Shown piece by piece: positions 8,572 to 17,207 of a stretch of 55,658 nucleotides of DNA; the stretch's first letter is position 1, and the number at the start of each line of letters is the position of its first letter. The notes under the pieces are model-generated. The model did not search any database. It saw nothing but the letters and a program-made list of their open reading frames with translations, and was not told the DNA's origin. The position numbers were made by a program, and so were the translations under genes. The stretch is from Nitrospirota bacterium (lineage in GTDB: Bacteria > Nitrospirota > JACRHL01): assembly GCA_029858285.1 (NCBI GenBank), contig JAOUFN010000017.1, positions 1 through 55,658 on the forward strand, read 5' to 3'.

Positions 8572-9200
8572 CGCCTTGCCCCCATCTCCAGGGTCAGCAC
8601 CCGGCCGCCCTCCAGAGGCACCTCCTGATGGGTGGTGAGCACCAGCATCCCCCCTCCCGACAGGTGCCCGCGGATGGCATTTTGCAGGGTTTCCACCGCC
8701 TGCACGTCGAGGGCGCTGAACGGCTCGTCCAGTACCCACAGGGCGGTGCCCGCGAGCAACAACCGCGACAGGGCAACGCGCCGCCGCTGCCCCTGGGACA
8801 GCACCCGCACCGGCAGATGCTCGTGGCCCTTGAGCCCCATGCGCGACAGGGATGCAGCCACCTGCTCGCCGGTTACCTTCTGCCCCGACAGGGAACAGGA
8901 GATGGACAGGTTTTCCCGCGCCGACAGGTCGTCCTTGATGGCGTTCTGGTGTCCCACGTAGGTGAGGTGACGGAGGTATTCATCCCCGAGGTGGGTAATG
9001 GGCCGACCGGCCCAGTTGACGTTGCCGGCCGCCGGCCGCACCAGCCCGCACAGCATGCGCAACAGTGTGGTTTTGCCGCTGCCGTTGCGCCCGGTGACGT
9101 GCAGGAGATCGCCCGGTTCCAGGCCAAAACCGATGTCCTTGAACAGGCGCCGGTCGCCTCGCAGGCACTCCAGGCCAACCGCTTCCAGTAACTGGTTCAA
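8568..9200 (-). CDS. ccmA: Haem exporter ATP-binding protein CcmA
   Basis: This is an ABC ATPase with Walker A (GRNGSGKTTLL), signature (LSQGQRRRVALSRLLL) and Walker B (LWVLDEPFSALD). CcmA hydrolyses ATP with CcmB, C and D to release haem-loaded CcmE. The family fold begins at about LLEAVGLECLRGDRRLF, so I place the start at TTG 9200 (210 residues, against ~205 in relatives). The frame stays open to a GTG at 9356 and an ATG at 9266, but that extra sequence has no similarity, and the mapped promoter would start transcription only a few bases before 9356. The start is therefore uncertain while the gene is not. Confidence 0.9.
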   Translation of the reverse strand: MNQLLEAVGLECLRGDRRLFKDIGFGLEPGDLLHVTGRNGSGKTTLLRMLCGLVRPAAGNVNWAGRPITHLGDEYLRHLTYVGHQNAIKDDLSARENLSISCSLSGQKVTGEQVAASLSRMGLKGHEHLPVRVLSQGQRRRVALSRLLLAGTALWVLDEPFSALDVQAVETLQNAIRGHLSGGGMLVLTTHQEVPLEGGRVLTLEMGARR

Positions 9201-9390
9201 TCGGTACGGTGCACTTCCATACAGTGGCGAACGATGACACCTGCCGGGCAGCCGAAAGGGCGGCATCGGCGGCAACGGGGTCTGGCCTGCCGCCCGGTGC
9301 GGCCCCTTCTCGCCGCCGGGTCTCCCCCATATTTCCGGAGGGACCGGCAGCCCCACAACAAGAGCCGGTGATTATAGGGGACCGGGTGGG
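9201..9390. other. Leader region of the ccm operon
   Basis: These 190 bases lie between the probable ccmA start and the mlaD stop. They hold the ccm promoter at the mlaD end and a ~160-base GC-rich leader with several short inverted repeats. I see no second gene or clear terminator for mlaD. Confidence 0.5.
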
Positions 9391-9399
9391 CTAATTCAA
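9371..9399 (-). promoter_or_regulatory. Sigma70-type promoter of the ccm operon
   Basis: On the minus strand TTGAAT (9394-9399) and TATAAT (9371-9376) are separated by exactly 17 bases. The -35 box is formed from the last codons and stop of mlaD. Transcription would start near 9364 and read ccmA through ccdA. Confidence 0.72.
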
Positions 9400-10839
9400 C
9401 GAAGCGGCACCCAGAAGGTATTTGATGTCCTCGTCCTCGAAGGTCAGCCCGGCGCCCACGAAGGGCGTCTGGTACAGGCTGTTGAGGGCATTGTCGACGC
9501 CGCCCTGCACGAACAGGTAGCGGCCAAGGTCCACCCGCGCCGTGGCCTTGAGGTGGGGTGAGCCGTGCTGCACCTTCACACTGTCAAAGTCCCAGGCATT
9601 CACCGACAGGTTCAGCGGACCGAAGGCGTGCAACCGCACGCCAGCGCCGCCCGTGCTCTCCACCAGTCCCCCGTGTAACTCCAGCGGGCCAAATTCCTGG
9701 GAGAACATGGCCGACACCATGAACTTGCGATCGGTGCGCAGCACCTCGGTGGTGGTGGGCACGCCGCCGACGGTCACCGTGGCGGTACCCCAGCGGGTGC
9801 GGCCAGCCGGATCCTGCACCACTTCCAGCACATAGTCGCGCTTGCCGCCCGGATCCAGGCGAAGGCCAAAATAGCCTTTGCTCTGGCTGAAATCGGTCTG
9901 GTACTCGTTGCTGAAGGTCACGAAAGTGCGCATGGTCCCGAACTTGTTGCCAAGCTGGGAGACGCTCTTCATGGCCGAGTTGATGGAATTGATGGTGCTG
10001 TCCTCGTTCAGCAGGCGGCCGATGGTGCCATCGCCGTGGGTGGCCTTGTCGGTCACATCGCGCACGCCCTGGGCGGCTGCGGACATGTTGTTGTACAGGG
10101 CGTCGTCGTTCACCAGACGCCCCAGACTGCCCTCCCCGGCCCGCACCTTGGCCATCACCGCCTTCAGATCGGACAGGGTGCCGGTGAGTTCGTCATAGGC
10201 CCCCGGATCGTTGACCAGCTTGCCCAGGGTGCCGACGCCGTCCTCGATCTGCGCCAGGATGTGGTCCAGGCGGTCCATCACCAGGGGGCCACGTTCGCTG
10301 AGCGCCTCGGTGAAGTCGTGGATGTAGCGCACGATGGATTTCACCTGCTCACGCCCCTCCGGGGTACCCAGCGCCTCGCGCAGGGTTTCGGTCACCGAGC
10401 CCAGGTCCTCCGCCACCTTGGTGATGGAGTTGATGAGCCGGTCCATGTCGCCGCTGCTGGCGTATTGTCCCACCAGTTCACCCTCGGACAAGGGGCCCAG
10501 TTCGGGGTTGCCGCCCACCATCTCCAGGTATTTTTCCCCCAGCAGGCCGGTGGAGCGCACCGCAGCGCGGGCTCCCCGGTAGACGGTCACCCCCTTGTAC
10601 AGCAGAATGCCGACGTCGGCCTTGCCATCTTTCAGGTTGATGGTTTCCACCTCGCCCACCTTCACGCCCGCCACCTGCACCGGGCTTTTCAATTCCAGCC
10701 CGGCCACGTTGTCGAACAGGGCGTGCAGGCGCAGCCCGTCGGCATCGCCACTGCTCCATTTGCCGACACGCCCCAGCAGCAGGATGAGCAGGGCCGCCCC
10801 GAAAATGACCGCGATTCCAACCTTGGCTTCCGTCTGCAT
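9391..10839 (-). CDS. mlaD: MlaD-like MCE lipid-transport protein with long C-terminal extension
   Basis: This 482-residue protein has an N-terminal membrane anchor (~7-24) followed by one MCE domain (~35-115, with VQVAGVKVGEVETINL and the ASVRSTGLLGEKYLEI-like TGLLGEKYLEM). A long helical middle then carries three spaced copies of a G-(T/S)-(L/I)-G-(K/R)-L-(V/L)-N motif. The last ~150 residues are beta-rich and aromatic, resembling an outer-membrane strand region. MlaD binds phospholipid in the periplasm with MlaE and MlaF. E. coli MlaD is only ~183 residues, so this one is much longer and could span the periplasm. It is the last gene of mlaEFD, 11 bases after mlaF. Confidence 0.88.
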   Translation of the reverse strand: MQTEAKVGIAVIFGAALLILLLGRVGKWSSGDADGLRLHALFDNVAGLELKSPVQVAGVKVGEVETINLKDGKADVGILLYKGVTVYRGARAAVRSTGLLGEKYLEMVGGNPELGPLSEGELVGQYASSGDMDRLINSITKVAEDLGSVTETLREALGTPEGREQVKSIVRYIHDFTEALSERGPLVMDRLDHILAQIEDGVGTLGKLVNDPGAYDELTGTLSDLKAVMAKVRAGEGSLGRLVNDDALYNNMSAAAQGVRDVTDKATHGDGTIGRLLNEDSTINSINSAMKSVSQLGNKFGTMRTFVTFSNEYQTDFSQSKGYFGLRLDPGGKRDYVLEVVQDPAGRTRWGTATVTVGGVPTTTEVLRTDRKFMVSAMFSQEFGPLELHGGLVESTGGAGVRLHAFGPLNLSVNAWDFDSVKVQHGSPHLKATARVDLGRYLFVQGGVDNALNSLYQTPFVGAGLTFEDEDIKYLLGAASLN

Positions 10840-10850
10840 CCCCTCTTCCC

Positions 10851-11603
10851 CTAACGCACCTGGTAGGCGCCGCCTTCGCTGTCGCCGGTGATGAACTGGC
10901 GAACCAGCTGGTTCTGGCTGGAACGGATCTCGTCCGGTGTACCGGTGGCGACGATCCGTCCCTGATAAAGCATGGCAATGTGGTCCGCCACGTGATAGGC
11001 ACTCACCATGTCGTGGGTGATCAACACCGAGGTCACCCCCAGGCGCTCCTGAAGGGAGCGCACCAGGCGGTTGATCACATCGGACATGACCGGGTCCAGC
11101 CCGGTGGTAGGCTCATCATAGAGCAATATCTCCGGATCCATGGCAATGGCCCGGGCAAAACCCACACGTTTGCGCATGCCGCCCGACAGTTCGGCAGGCA
11201 TGCGCGGCAGCACATCGGCGGACAGGCCCACCCATTCCAGGCGTTCGCGGGCCACTTCCATGACCTCGTCCGGGGGCATTCCGGTGTGCTGCAACAGGGC
11301 GAACCCCACGTTCTGCCACACCGGCATGGAATCGAACAACGCCGCCCCCTGGAACACCATGCCAAAGCGGCGCCGTACCCGCACCAGATCGGCCGCGCCC
11401 AGGGCACACAAGTCCTCGCCGTCCACCAGCACCCGACCGCTGTCGGGGAAGAGCAGGCCGATGATGTGCTTGATGAGCACACTTTTGCCCGATCCCGAGC
11501 CGCCGATGATGGCGGTGGTTTCGCCCTTGGGCACCCTCAGGTTGACGCCTTCCAGCACCTGTTTGCGGCCAAAGCTCTTGTACAGATCCTCTACAACGAT
11601 CAT
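10851..11603 (-). CDS. mlaF: Phospholipid ABC transporter ATP-binding protein MlaF
   Basis: This 250-residue ABC ATPase has Walker A GGSGSGKSVLIK, Q-loop MVFQGAALFDSM, signature LSGGMRKRVGFARAI and Walker B ILLYDEPTTGLDP with an H-loop (LITHDM). The FQ-GALFDS and GMRKRV phrases are specific to the MlaF/MKL subfamily. It powers lipid transfer between inner and outer membranes with MlaE and MlaD. Spacing to mlaE is seven bases. Confidence 0.94.
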   Translation of the reverse strand: MIVVEDLYKSFGRKQVLEGVNLRVPKGETTAIIGGSGSGKSVLIKHIIGLLFPDSGRVLVDGEDLCALGAADLVRVRRRFGMVFQGAALFDSMPVWQNVGFALLQHTGMPPDEVMEVARERLEWVGLSADVLPRMPAELSGGMRKRVGFARAIAMDPEILLYDEPTTGLDPVMSDVINRLVRSLQERLGVTSVLITHDMVSAYHVADHIAMLYQGRIVATGTPDEIRSSQNQLVRQFITGDSEGGAYQVR

Positions 11604-11610
11604 CCGGACG

Positions 11611-12414
11611 TCACCCGGAAATCATGCTGGTGAGGAAATAATTGGAGATCAGCACCGCCATGGACGACAGCACCACCGCGCCGGTGGTGGCGCGGCCCAC
11701 CCCCTCGGCGCCGCCCTCGGTCACAAAGCCCTTGTAGCTGCTGATCAGGGCCAGCAGACCGCCAAAGACGGCCGCCTTCATCAGGCCGCCGGTCACGTCG
11801 CTGATCTCCAGATAGTCGAAGGTGCGCTTGATGTAGACGGTGGGGTTGGCGTCCAGCACATGGACCCCTACCAGGTAGCCACCACCGATGCCGACCACGT
11901 CGGAGAACACCGTGAGGACCGGCAGCATGATCACCCCCGCGATGATGCGCGGCACCATCAGGTATTTGACCGGGCTCACCCCCATGGTGACCAGGGCGTC
12001 GATCTGCTCGGTCACCTTCATGGTGCCCAGCTCTGCGGCGATGGAAGCGCCCGCCCGGCCGGAGCAGATCAGTCCGGTGAGCACCGGCCCCAGTTCGCGG
12101 GTCATGGACAGGGCCACCACGGTGCCCACCAGACTTTCGGCATTGAAGCGCTTGAAGCCGGTAAAACTCTGCAACGCCAGCACCATGCCGGTAAAAATCG
12201 CGGTGATCAGCACCACCGGCATGGAGTTGACCCCCAGCGCCTCCATCTGGCGCAGGATGTCGCGCACCCGGAAAGGGGGCCGGATGCCCTCGCGGACAGC
12301 CTGAAAAAAATAGCGGCTGATGGCGCCCACTTCGGTCACCACGCCGAGAATCACCGCCCCCACGGTGGTGGCAAAACCCATGAACGCGTTGGTTTTGGGG
12401 GGGGATTGATTCAC
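11611..12414 (-). CDS. mlaE: Phospholipid ABC transporter permease MlaE
   Basis: This 267-residue member of the MlaE family has an N-terminal interfacial helix and five membrane segments. The conserved sequence RELGPVLTGLICSGRAGASIAAELGTMKVTEQIDAL marks the coupling region that contacts MlaF. It is the first gene of the mla set. The 148-base gap to alr upstream contains no gene that I can recognise. No MlaB (STAS) or MlaC gene is in the window. Confidence 0.94.
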   Translation of the reverse strand: MNQSPPKTNAFMGFATTVGAVILGVVTEVGAISRYFFQAVREGIRPPFRVRDILRQMEALGVNSMPVVLITAIFTGMVLALQSFTGFKRFNAESLVGTVVALSMTRELGPVLTGLICSGRAGASIAAELGTMKVTEQIDALVTMGVSPVKYLMVPRIIAGVIMLPVLTVFSDVVGIGGGYLVGVHVLDANPTVYIKRTFDYLEISDVTGGLMKAAVFGGLLALISSYKGFVTEGGAEGVGRATTGAVVLSSMAVLISNYFLTSMISG

Positions 12415-12562
12415 GTGGCTTTCCGGTGCTGGAGGTTAACCTGCCGTGGCCATGGCCACCAAAGGGAGCCAGGGATACAAACACCCACCGGCGGGCCATT
12501 TGTGACCCGCGCCAGACCCGCGCCCGGCCCCCCGAAACATCCCCGGGGTCCTTCCCCAAGCG

Positions 12563-13804
12563 TCACGCTGTCTCCCGGTAACTGCGTGGCACCCGGTCGG
12601 AAACGCCGCACAGGATATCATATGCGATGGTGCCACACCGGTCGGCGATTTCCGTGGCGCCGAGCAAGGCTTCCCCCTGGCGCCCCATGAGGACCGCCTC
12701 GTCCCCCGGCCGCGCCGGGGGAATGTCGCTGACGTCCACCATGATCATATCCATGCACACCCTGCCCACTACCGGGGCGCGACGTTCGTGGATGAGCACC
12801 TCGCCGCAGTTGGACAGGTCGCGCCGGTAGCCGTCCGCGTAGCCCACCGGCAGGGTGGCGATGCGGCTGGTACGGGAGGTGACGAAGGTGCCGCCGTAGC
12901 TGATCGGGGTGCCCGCGGGAAGATCCTTTATTTGCAGGATGTTGGCCTTCCAGGTGGCCACCGGCTCCAGCCCCTTGGGCACGGCAAAGCCGCTGGCGGG
13001 GGGGTGGCCGTAGAGCATGATACCGGGGCGGCACAGTGTGGCGGGAAACACCCCGCCTCCATCCATGGCCAGGCCGCGCATCAGGGCCGCACTGTTGGCT
13101 GCGTGCCACAAGGGAATGCGTGCCGCGTGGTCGCCCAGGGCGGCGTACACTCCGCCAAGCAATTCCACCTGATGGGCGGCGGAGGCGGAATCGGCCAGAT
13201 CGGCCTCGGCGAAGTGGGTGAACACCCCCTCCACCAGCAGTTCCCGAAAATGGAGAAGCTCGCCAATGATGTCCGCCGCGTTTTTGGCCGCAAAGCCGAT
13301 GCGGCCCATGCCGGTATCCACCTTCACATGCACCGGGATGGGGCGCCCCAGGGAACGGGACGCGGCGCGCAGGGGCTCGATCAGTTCCGCGGAAAAAATC
13401 GCCGGGGTGAGGCGCGCGGCAGCAATGGTCACAGCCTCGTCACCCAAATAGCCGCCCAGCAGCAGGATCGGGCAGCGTACCCCTGCCTCGCGCAGGGCCA
13501 CCCCCTCGGCAACGGTGGCCACCCCCAGGTAGGCGGCGCCCGCCCGCTCCAGCGTGCGCGCCACCGGAATCAGCCCGTGGCCATAGGCATTGGCCTTGAC
13601 CACGGCCAGCACTCCGGTGCGCCCCGCGAGAGATTGGGCAATGCGGAAATTGCCCACCAGGGCGCCCAGGTCCACCTCCAGCACCGTGTGCCGCCCGGAG
13701 CGGGCGTCCGAGGCAGAGACGTTTGTGGACGCAACACCGGGGGGCGTCCCCGCCGGCGAACCGGCGGGTGTGACATCAGCGGCCGGACTGTCGTGCTTCT
13801 TCAC
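12563..13804 (-). CDS. alr: Alanine racemase
   Basis: This 413-residue PLP enzyme converts L-alanine to D-alanine for peptidoglycan. The PLP lysine is K70 in VVKANAYGHG, and the catalytic tyrosine is in ISYGGTFVTSR, followed by LPVGYADGYRR and the CMDMIMVDVS signature of the C-terminal beta domain. Compared with typical enzymes (~360 residues) it carries an extra ~38-residue Ala/Pro/Ser-rich N-terminus before HTVLEVDLGALVGN; a later start could remove part of it, but I see no better in-frame codon. It follows frr after 48 bases. Confidence 0.92.
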   Translation of the reverse strand: MKKHDSPAADVTPAGSPAGTPPGVASTNVSASDARSGRHTVLEVDLGALVGNFRIAQSLAGRTGVLAVVKANAYGHGLIPVARTLERAGAAYLGVATVAEGVALREAGVRCPILLLGGYLGDEAVTIAAARLTPAIFSAELIEPLRAASRSLGRPIPVHVKVDTGMGRIGFAAKNAADIIGELLHFRELLVEGVFTHFAEADLADSASAAHQVELLGGVYAALGDHAARIPLWHAANSAALMRGLAMDGGGVFPATLCRPGIMLYGHPPASGFAVPKGLEPVATWKANILQIKDLPAGTPISYGGTFVTSRTSRIATLPVGYADGYRRDLSNCGEVLIHERRAPVVGRVCMDMIMVDVSDIPPARPGDEAVLMGRQGEALLGATEIADRCGTIAYDILCGVSDRVPRSYRETA

Positions 13805-13852
13805 GGCTGGTTTCTCCCCGTTCCCGCCTGCCCCCGTTCCCGCCAGACTCCG

Positions 13853-14407
13853 CTAGACCTCCATGATCTCGTGGTCCTTGCGTTTGACGATCTCGTCCAC
13901 CTTGACGTTGTAGTCATCAGTGAGCTTCTGGACGCGGTCCTGACCGCGCTTGCTGTCGTCCTCGGAGACGTCGCCGTCCTTTTGCAGTTTCTTGATTTCG
14001 TCGATGGCGTCGCGCCGGGCGTTGCGGATGCTGACGCGGGTTTCTTCCGCCATCTTGTGGGCCTGCTTGACGAACTCCTTGCGGCGCTCCTCGGTGAGGG
14101 GCGGCATGGGCAGACGGATAATTTTACCGTCGTTGGTCGGAGTCACCCCCAGGTCGGAGGCGAAAATCGCCCGCTCGATGACTTCCAGCATCTTCTGCTC
14201 CCACGGCTGGATGGTGAGCAGGCGCGGCTCCGGCACCGACACGTTGGACACCTGAGCCACCGGCGTGGGGGTGCCGTAGTAATCCACCAGGAGGCTGTCC
14301 AGCAGGGACACCGAGGCACGCCCGGTGCGGATACGCGCCAGGTCCTTCTTGAGGTGGTCGATGGCCGCGTCCATGCTGGCGCGGGACTTGTTGATGGTCT
14401 TTTCCAT
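13853..14407 (-). CDS. frr: Ribosome recycling factor
   Basis: This 184-residue protein (family length ~185) contains the helical bundle and small domain of RRF. Typical phrases are LARIRTGRASVSLLDSLLVDYYG near residues 25-47 and RRDAIDEIKKLQKDGDVSEDD near the C-terminus. With EF-G it splits post-termination ribosomes. It is in the standard order rpsB-tsf-pyrH-frr. Confidence 0.96.
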   Translation of the reverse strand: MEKTINKSRASMDAAIDHLKKDLARIRTGRASVSLLDSLLVDYYGTPTPVAQVSNVSVPEPRLLTIQPWEQKMLEVIERAIFASDLGVTPTNDGKIIRLPMPPLTEERRKEFVKQAHKMAEETRVSIRNARRDAIDEIKKLQKDGDVSEDDSKRGQDRVQKLTDDYNVKVDEIVKRKDHEIMEV

Positions 14408-14446
14408 GGCTTCTTTTCCCGGCTGTCTGTTTGGGTGGCGATTTTG

Positions 14447-14474
14447 CCAGATTATTTTGGCCAGATTATTTTGG
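14447..14474. repeat. 14-bp tandem repeat between pyrH and frr
   Basis: Two exact adjacent copies of CCAGATTATTTTGG (14447-14460 and 14461-14474) lie in the ~130-base pyrH-frr spacer. They are AT-richer than the surroundings. Function is unknown. Confidence 0.85.
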
Positions 14475-14538
14475 CCGGAATGATTGGGCCGGAGCGTCTC
14501 CTGCTGGCGCGGGATCCCTGGGGAGGGGGGCGGCGCAG

Positions 14539-15252
14539 CTAGTGCACCAGGGTACCGATCGGCTCCCCGGACAGGAGCCGACGGATATTCTTCTCATCCT
14601 CGGCGGAGAACACAATGACCGGGAGCTTGTTGTCCATGCACAGGGTAATGGCGGTGGCATCCATCACCCCGAGTTCCTTTTCCAGCACCTGAAAATAGGA
14701 CAGTTCCTCGTATTTGAGGGCGTCTGGATGTTTCACCGGGTCCTTGTCGTAGATACCGTCCACCTTGGTGCCCTTGAGGATCACCTCGGCATGCACCTCC
14801 ATGGCGCGCAGGGCGGCGGCGGTGTCGGTGGAAAAATAGGGGTTGCCGGTACCGGCGGCGAAGATCACCACACGCCCCTTTTCCAGGTGACGCATGGCCT
14901 TGCGCCGGATGTAGGGTTCGGCCAGCTCCATCATCTCGATGGCAGACTGCACGCGGGTGTGGACCCCAAGGTGTTCCAGGCGGTTTTGCAGCGCCAGGGC
15001 ATTCAGCACTGTGGCCAGCATGCCCATGTAGTCGGCGCTGGCGCGCTCCATGCCCGAGGCCTCGTCGGACAGACCGCGGAAGATGTTGCCGCCGCCGATC
15101 ACCACTGCGACCTCGGCCCCCATGGTCTTGGCGGTTTCGATCTGGCGGGCCAGGTGGTCCACCGCTCCGGCATCAATGCCAAAGCCCAGGTCACCGGCAA
15201 GCATCTCGCCGGAGAGCTTGAGCAGAATCCTCTTGAATCTTAGTCCGGCCAC
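14539..15252 (-). CDS. pyrH: UMP kinase
   Basis: This 237-residue amino-acid-kinase-fold enzyme phosphorylates UMP to UDP. It shows the N-terminal [12 protein letters not shown] motif, [11 protein letters not shown] (nucleotide/UMP loop) and [17 protein letters not shown], all characteristic of bacterial PyrH. The start is GTG at 15252. It lies between tsf and frr as in many bacteria. Confidence 0.96.
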   Translation of the reverse strand: MAGLRFKRILLKLSGEMLAGDLGFGIDAGAVDHLARQIETAKTMGAEVAVVIGGGNIFRGLSDEASGMERASADYMGMLATVLNALALQNRLEHLGVHTRVQSAIEMMELAEPYIRRKAMRHLEKGRVVIFAAGTGNPYFSTDTAAALRAMEVHAEVILKGTKVDGIYDKDPVKHPDALKYEELSYFQVLEKELGVMDATAITLCMDNKLPVIVFSAEDEKNIRRLLSGEPIGTLVH

Positions 15253-15341
15253 GGATCTCCCTTCAGTGCCCGTCCACCCGCTTTTGCCCGTCCGCCCGAT
15301 GCTGCCCGGTCGGCCGCCTCCCCGGCGCTGGCTCTACTGTC

Positions 15342-15950
15342 CTAGTCACCACCCAACTGGAAGCGGACAAAGCGGCGGATGCTGATGTTCTCGCCGAGCT
15401 TGGCGATCTGGCGATGCAGCACCTCGGCCACGGTGTGGTCCGGGTCCTTCACAAACGCCTGATCCATGAGCGAGATTTCGCCCAGGAACTTGCTGATGCG
15501 GCCCTCGATAATCTTGCCCCGCACCGCTTCCGGCTTGCCGGCCATGTCGGGCTGCGCGGCGATGATCTCTTTCTCGTGCTCAATGTCCTCCGGCGGCACC
15601 TGGTCGCGGGTGACGTAGCGGGGCACCGGGTTGGCACCCGCAATGTGCATGGCCAGATCGCGCACGAAGGCCTGAAATTCGTCGGTCTTGGCGACAAAGT
15701 CTGTTTCGCAGTTGACCTCCACCAGCACGGCGATTTTGCCGCCCATGTGGACATAGCTGCCCACCGCGCCCTCGGAGGTCTCGCGCCCGCTCTTCTTGGC
15801 GGCCTTGGCGATACCCTTCTTGCGCAGCACGTCCACGGCCTCGTCCAGGTTGCCCTTGGTCTCGGACAGTGCCTGCTTGCACTCCATCATCCCTGCTCCG
15901 GTGCGCTCCCGGAGCTCCTTCACCTGCTGTGCGCTTACGGCTGCTGACAT
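15342..15950 (-). CDS. tsf: Elongation factor Ts (short form)
   Basis: This 202-residue protein has the N-terminal UBA-like domain (VKELRERTGAGMMECKQAL) and the TDFVAKTDEF core loop that displaces Mg2+ from EF-Tu, followed by a C-terminal helix (VAEVLHRQIAKLGENISIRRFVRFQLG). The length matches the short EF-Ts class (about 200 residues, single core subdomain) rather than the ~280-residue form of E. coli. It follows rpsB after a strong hairpin. Confidence 0.95.
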   Translation of the reverse strand: MSAAVSAQQVKELRERTGAGMMECKQALSETKGNLDEAVDVLRKKGIAKAAKKSGRETSEGAVGSYVHMGGKIAVLVEVNCETDFVAKTDEFQAFVRDLAMHIAGANPVPRYVTRDQVPPEDIEHEKEIIAAQPDMAGKPEAVRGKIIEGRISKFLGEISLMDQAFVKDPDHTVAEVLHRQIAKLGENISIRRFVRFQLGGD

Positions 15951-15989
15951 GGCTCGTTACAAACTCGCAAAATATAAAATCCGCAAAAT

Positions 15990-16024
15990 GCCGACGGAGG
16001 CGGAATGATCACGCCTCCGTCGGC
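15990..16024 (-). terminator. Perfect 13-bp stem hairpin between rpsB and tsf
   Basis: GCCGACGGAGGCG (15990-16002) pairs with CGCCTCCGTCGGC (16012-16024) around a nine-base loop. Read on the minus strand it is followed by ATTTTGCGGATTTTATATTTTG, an interrupted U-rich stretch. It probably acts as a partial terminator or attenuator that sets S2 above EF-Ts, as known between these genes in E. coli. Confidence 0.7.
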
Positions 16025-16059
16025 CTCCAATTCCGTCGATCTTCGATCCAGGGCAGGCC

Positions 16060-16926
16060 TCAGTCCTCGCTGGCAGCCACGGCCTCTTCAACCGGCTCCG
16101 CGTCCGCGCCAGCGGATTCGGCTGCGTCTTCACTGACAGCGGCAACCGCGCCTTCAGCGGCCTTCTTGCCGGATTTTTTGCCCGCCGACTTACCGGAAGG
16201 CTTGTCGGACTCCACACCGGCTTCCTTTTCGGCCACCTGGGCCGCCGGGGAACGGCGCGATTCAAGGATCGCGTCCGCAAACCGTCCGGCCAGCAGCCGG
16301 ATGGCGCGGATGGCGTCGTCATTGCCCGGCACCGGGTAATCGATCACATCCGGGTCGCAGTTGGTGTCGGTGATCGCCACCACCGGGATACCCAGCATGT
16401 TGGCCTCGGCCACCGCGATGCGTTCGCGGCGGGGATCAACGACGAACAGCATGTCGGGTGCACCCGGCATTTCCTTGATGCCGCCCAAGGCCTTTTCGAG
16501 CTTCTCCCGCAGCCGCTCCATGCCCAGAGCTTCCTTCTTGGAGTAGCGGCTGTAGGTGCCGTCGGCACTGGCGGCGTCGAGCTCCCGCAGCTTGGCGGTA
16601 CGCCCCTTGATGGTCTTGAAATTGGTCAACTGGCCGCCCAGCCAGCGACGGTTGACGAAGTACTGGCCGCAGCGCTGGGCCTCCTGGGCGATAACATCCT
16701 GGGCCTGCTTCTTGGTGCCGACGAACAGGACGCGGCCGCCGCGACCGGCAACCTGACGCACGGCGTCCAGGGCTTTATCGAAGCAGACCGCGGTTTTGCG
16801 CAGATCGACCAGGTGGACGCCGTTGCGGGCGCCGATGAGGTAGCGCTCCATCTTGGGATTCCAGCGGTGGGCCTGGTGGCCGAAATGCACGCCGGCTTGC
16901 AGCAACTCCTTGACGGTAACAGACAT
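16060..16926 (-). CDS. rpsB: 30S ribosomal protein S2 with charged C-terminal extension
   Basis: The start is ATG 16926, preceded by AAGGAG at good spacing; the longer upstream frame is discarded. The protein has 288 residues. The family core is clear: [22 protein letters not shown] at the start, then [26 protein letters not shown] and [12 protein letters not shown]. The last ~60 residues are an Ala/Lys then Ala/Glu/Asp-rich tail not found in the ~240-residue E. coli protein. S2 joins late in small-subunit assembly. Confidence 0.96.
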   Translation of the reverse strand: MSVTVKELLQAGVHFGHQAHRWNPKMERYLIGARNGVHLVDLRKTAVCFDKALDAVRQVAGRGGRVLFVGTKKQAQDVIAQEAQRCGQYFVNRRWLGGQLTNFKTIKGRTAKLRELDAASADGTYSRYSKKEALGMERLREKLEKALGGIKEMPGAPDMLFVVDPRRERIAVAEANMLGIPVVAITDTNCDPDVIDYPVPGNDDAIRAIRLLAGRFADAILESRRSPAAQVAEKEAGVESDKPSGKSAGKKSGKKAAEGAVAAVSEDAAESAGADAEPVEEAVAASED

Positions 16927-17099
16927 GAATCGTCTCCTTCTGTGTTCATGCACCCGGGCTGTGCCTGCTCGGAAACAGGCTGTGCGCGGGTTAATCCTCC
17001 GGCGGGCGCACCGTCGCGATGGCGCCTGCCGTGTGTCGTTAATGCTTGTGTACGGAACTTTTCCGGCGGGATACGCCGACAACGGTACAAAGCCGGAGA

Positions 17100-17129
17100 A
17101 ATGTACCAAACTTTCGCCCTTCCCCGCAA
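17100..17129 (-). promoter_or_regulatory. Possible promoter of rpsB
   Basis: On the minus strand TTGCGG (17124-17129) and TACATT (17100-17105) are 18 bases apart. This would give a ~165-base leader before rpsB, long enough for an autoregulatory S2-binding structure, which I could not confirm. Confidence 0.35.
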
Positions 17130-17161
17130 GGGCCTCAGCAGGGGGTTCATGGGCCATGACC

Positions 17162-17190
17162 TTGACACCACGGCTTATAACCCCTAGGAT
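17162..17190 (+). promoter_or_regulatory. Sigma70-type promoter of the LolA-like gene
   Basis: A perfect TTGACA (17162-17167) and TAGGAT (17185-17190) are separated by 17 bases. Transcription would begin near 17197, only about 11 bases before the ATG at 17208, and no Shine-Dalgarno sequence lies between. Confidence 0.7.
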
Positions 17191-17207
17191 TTCGCGTTTC
17201 TGGCCGT

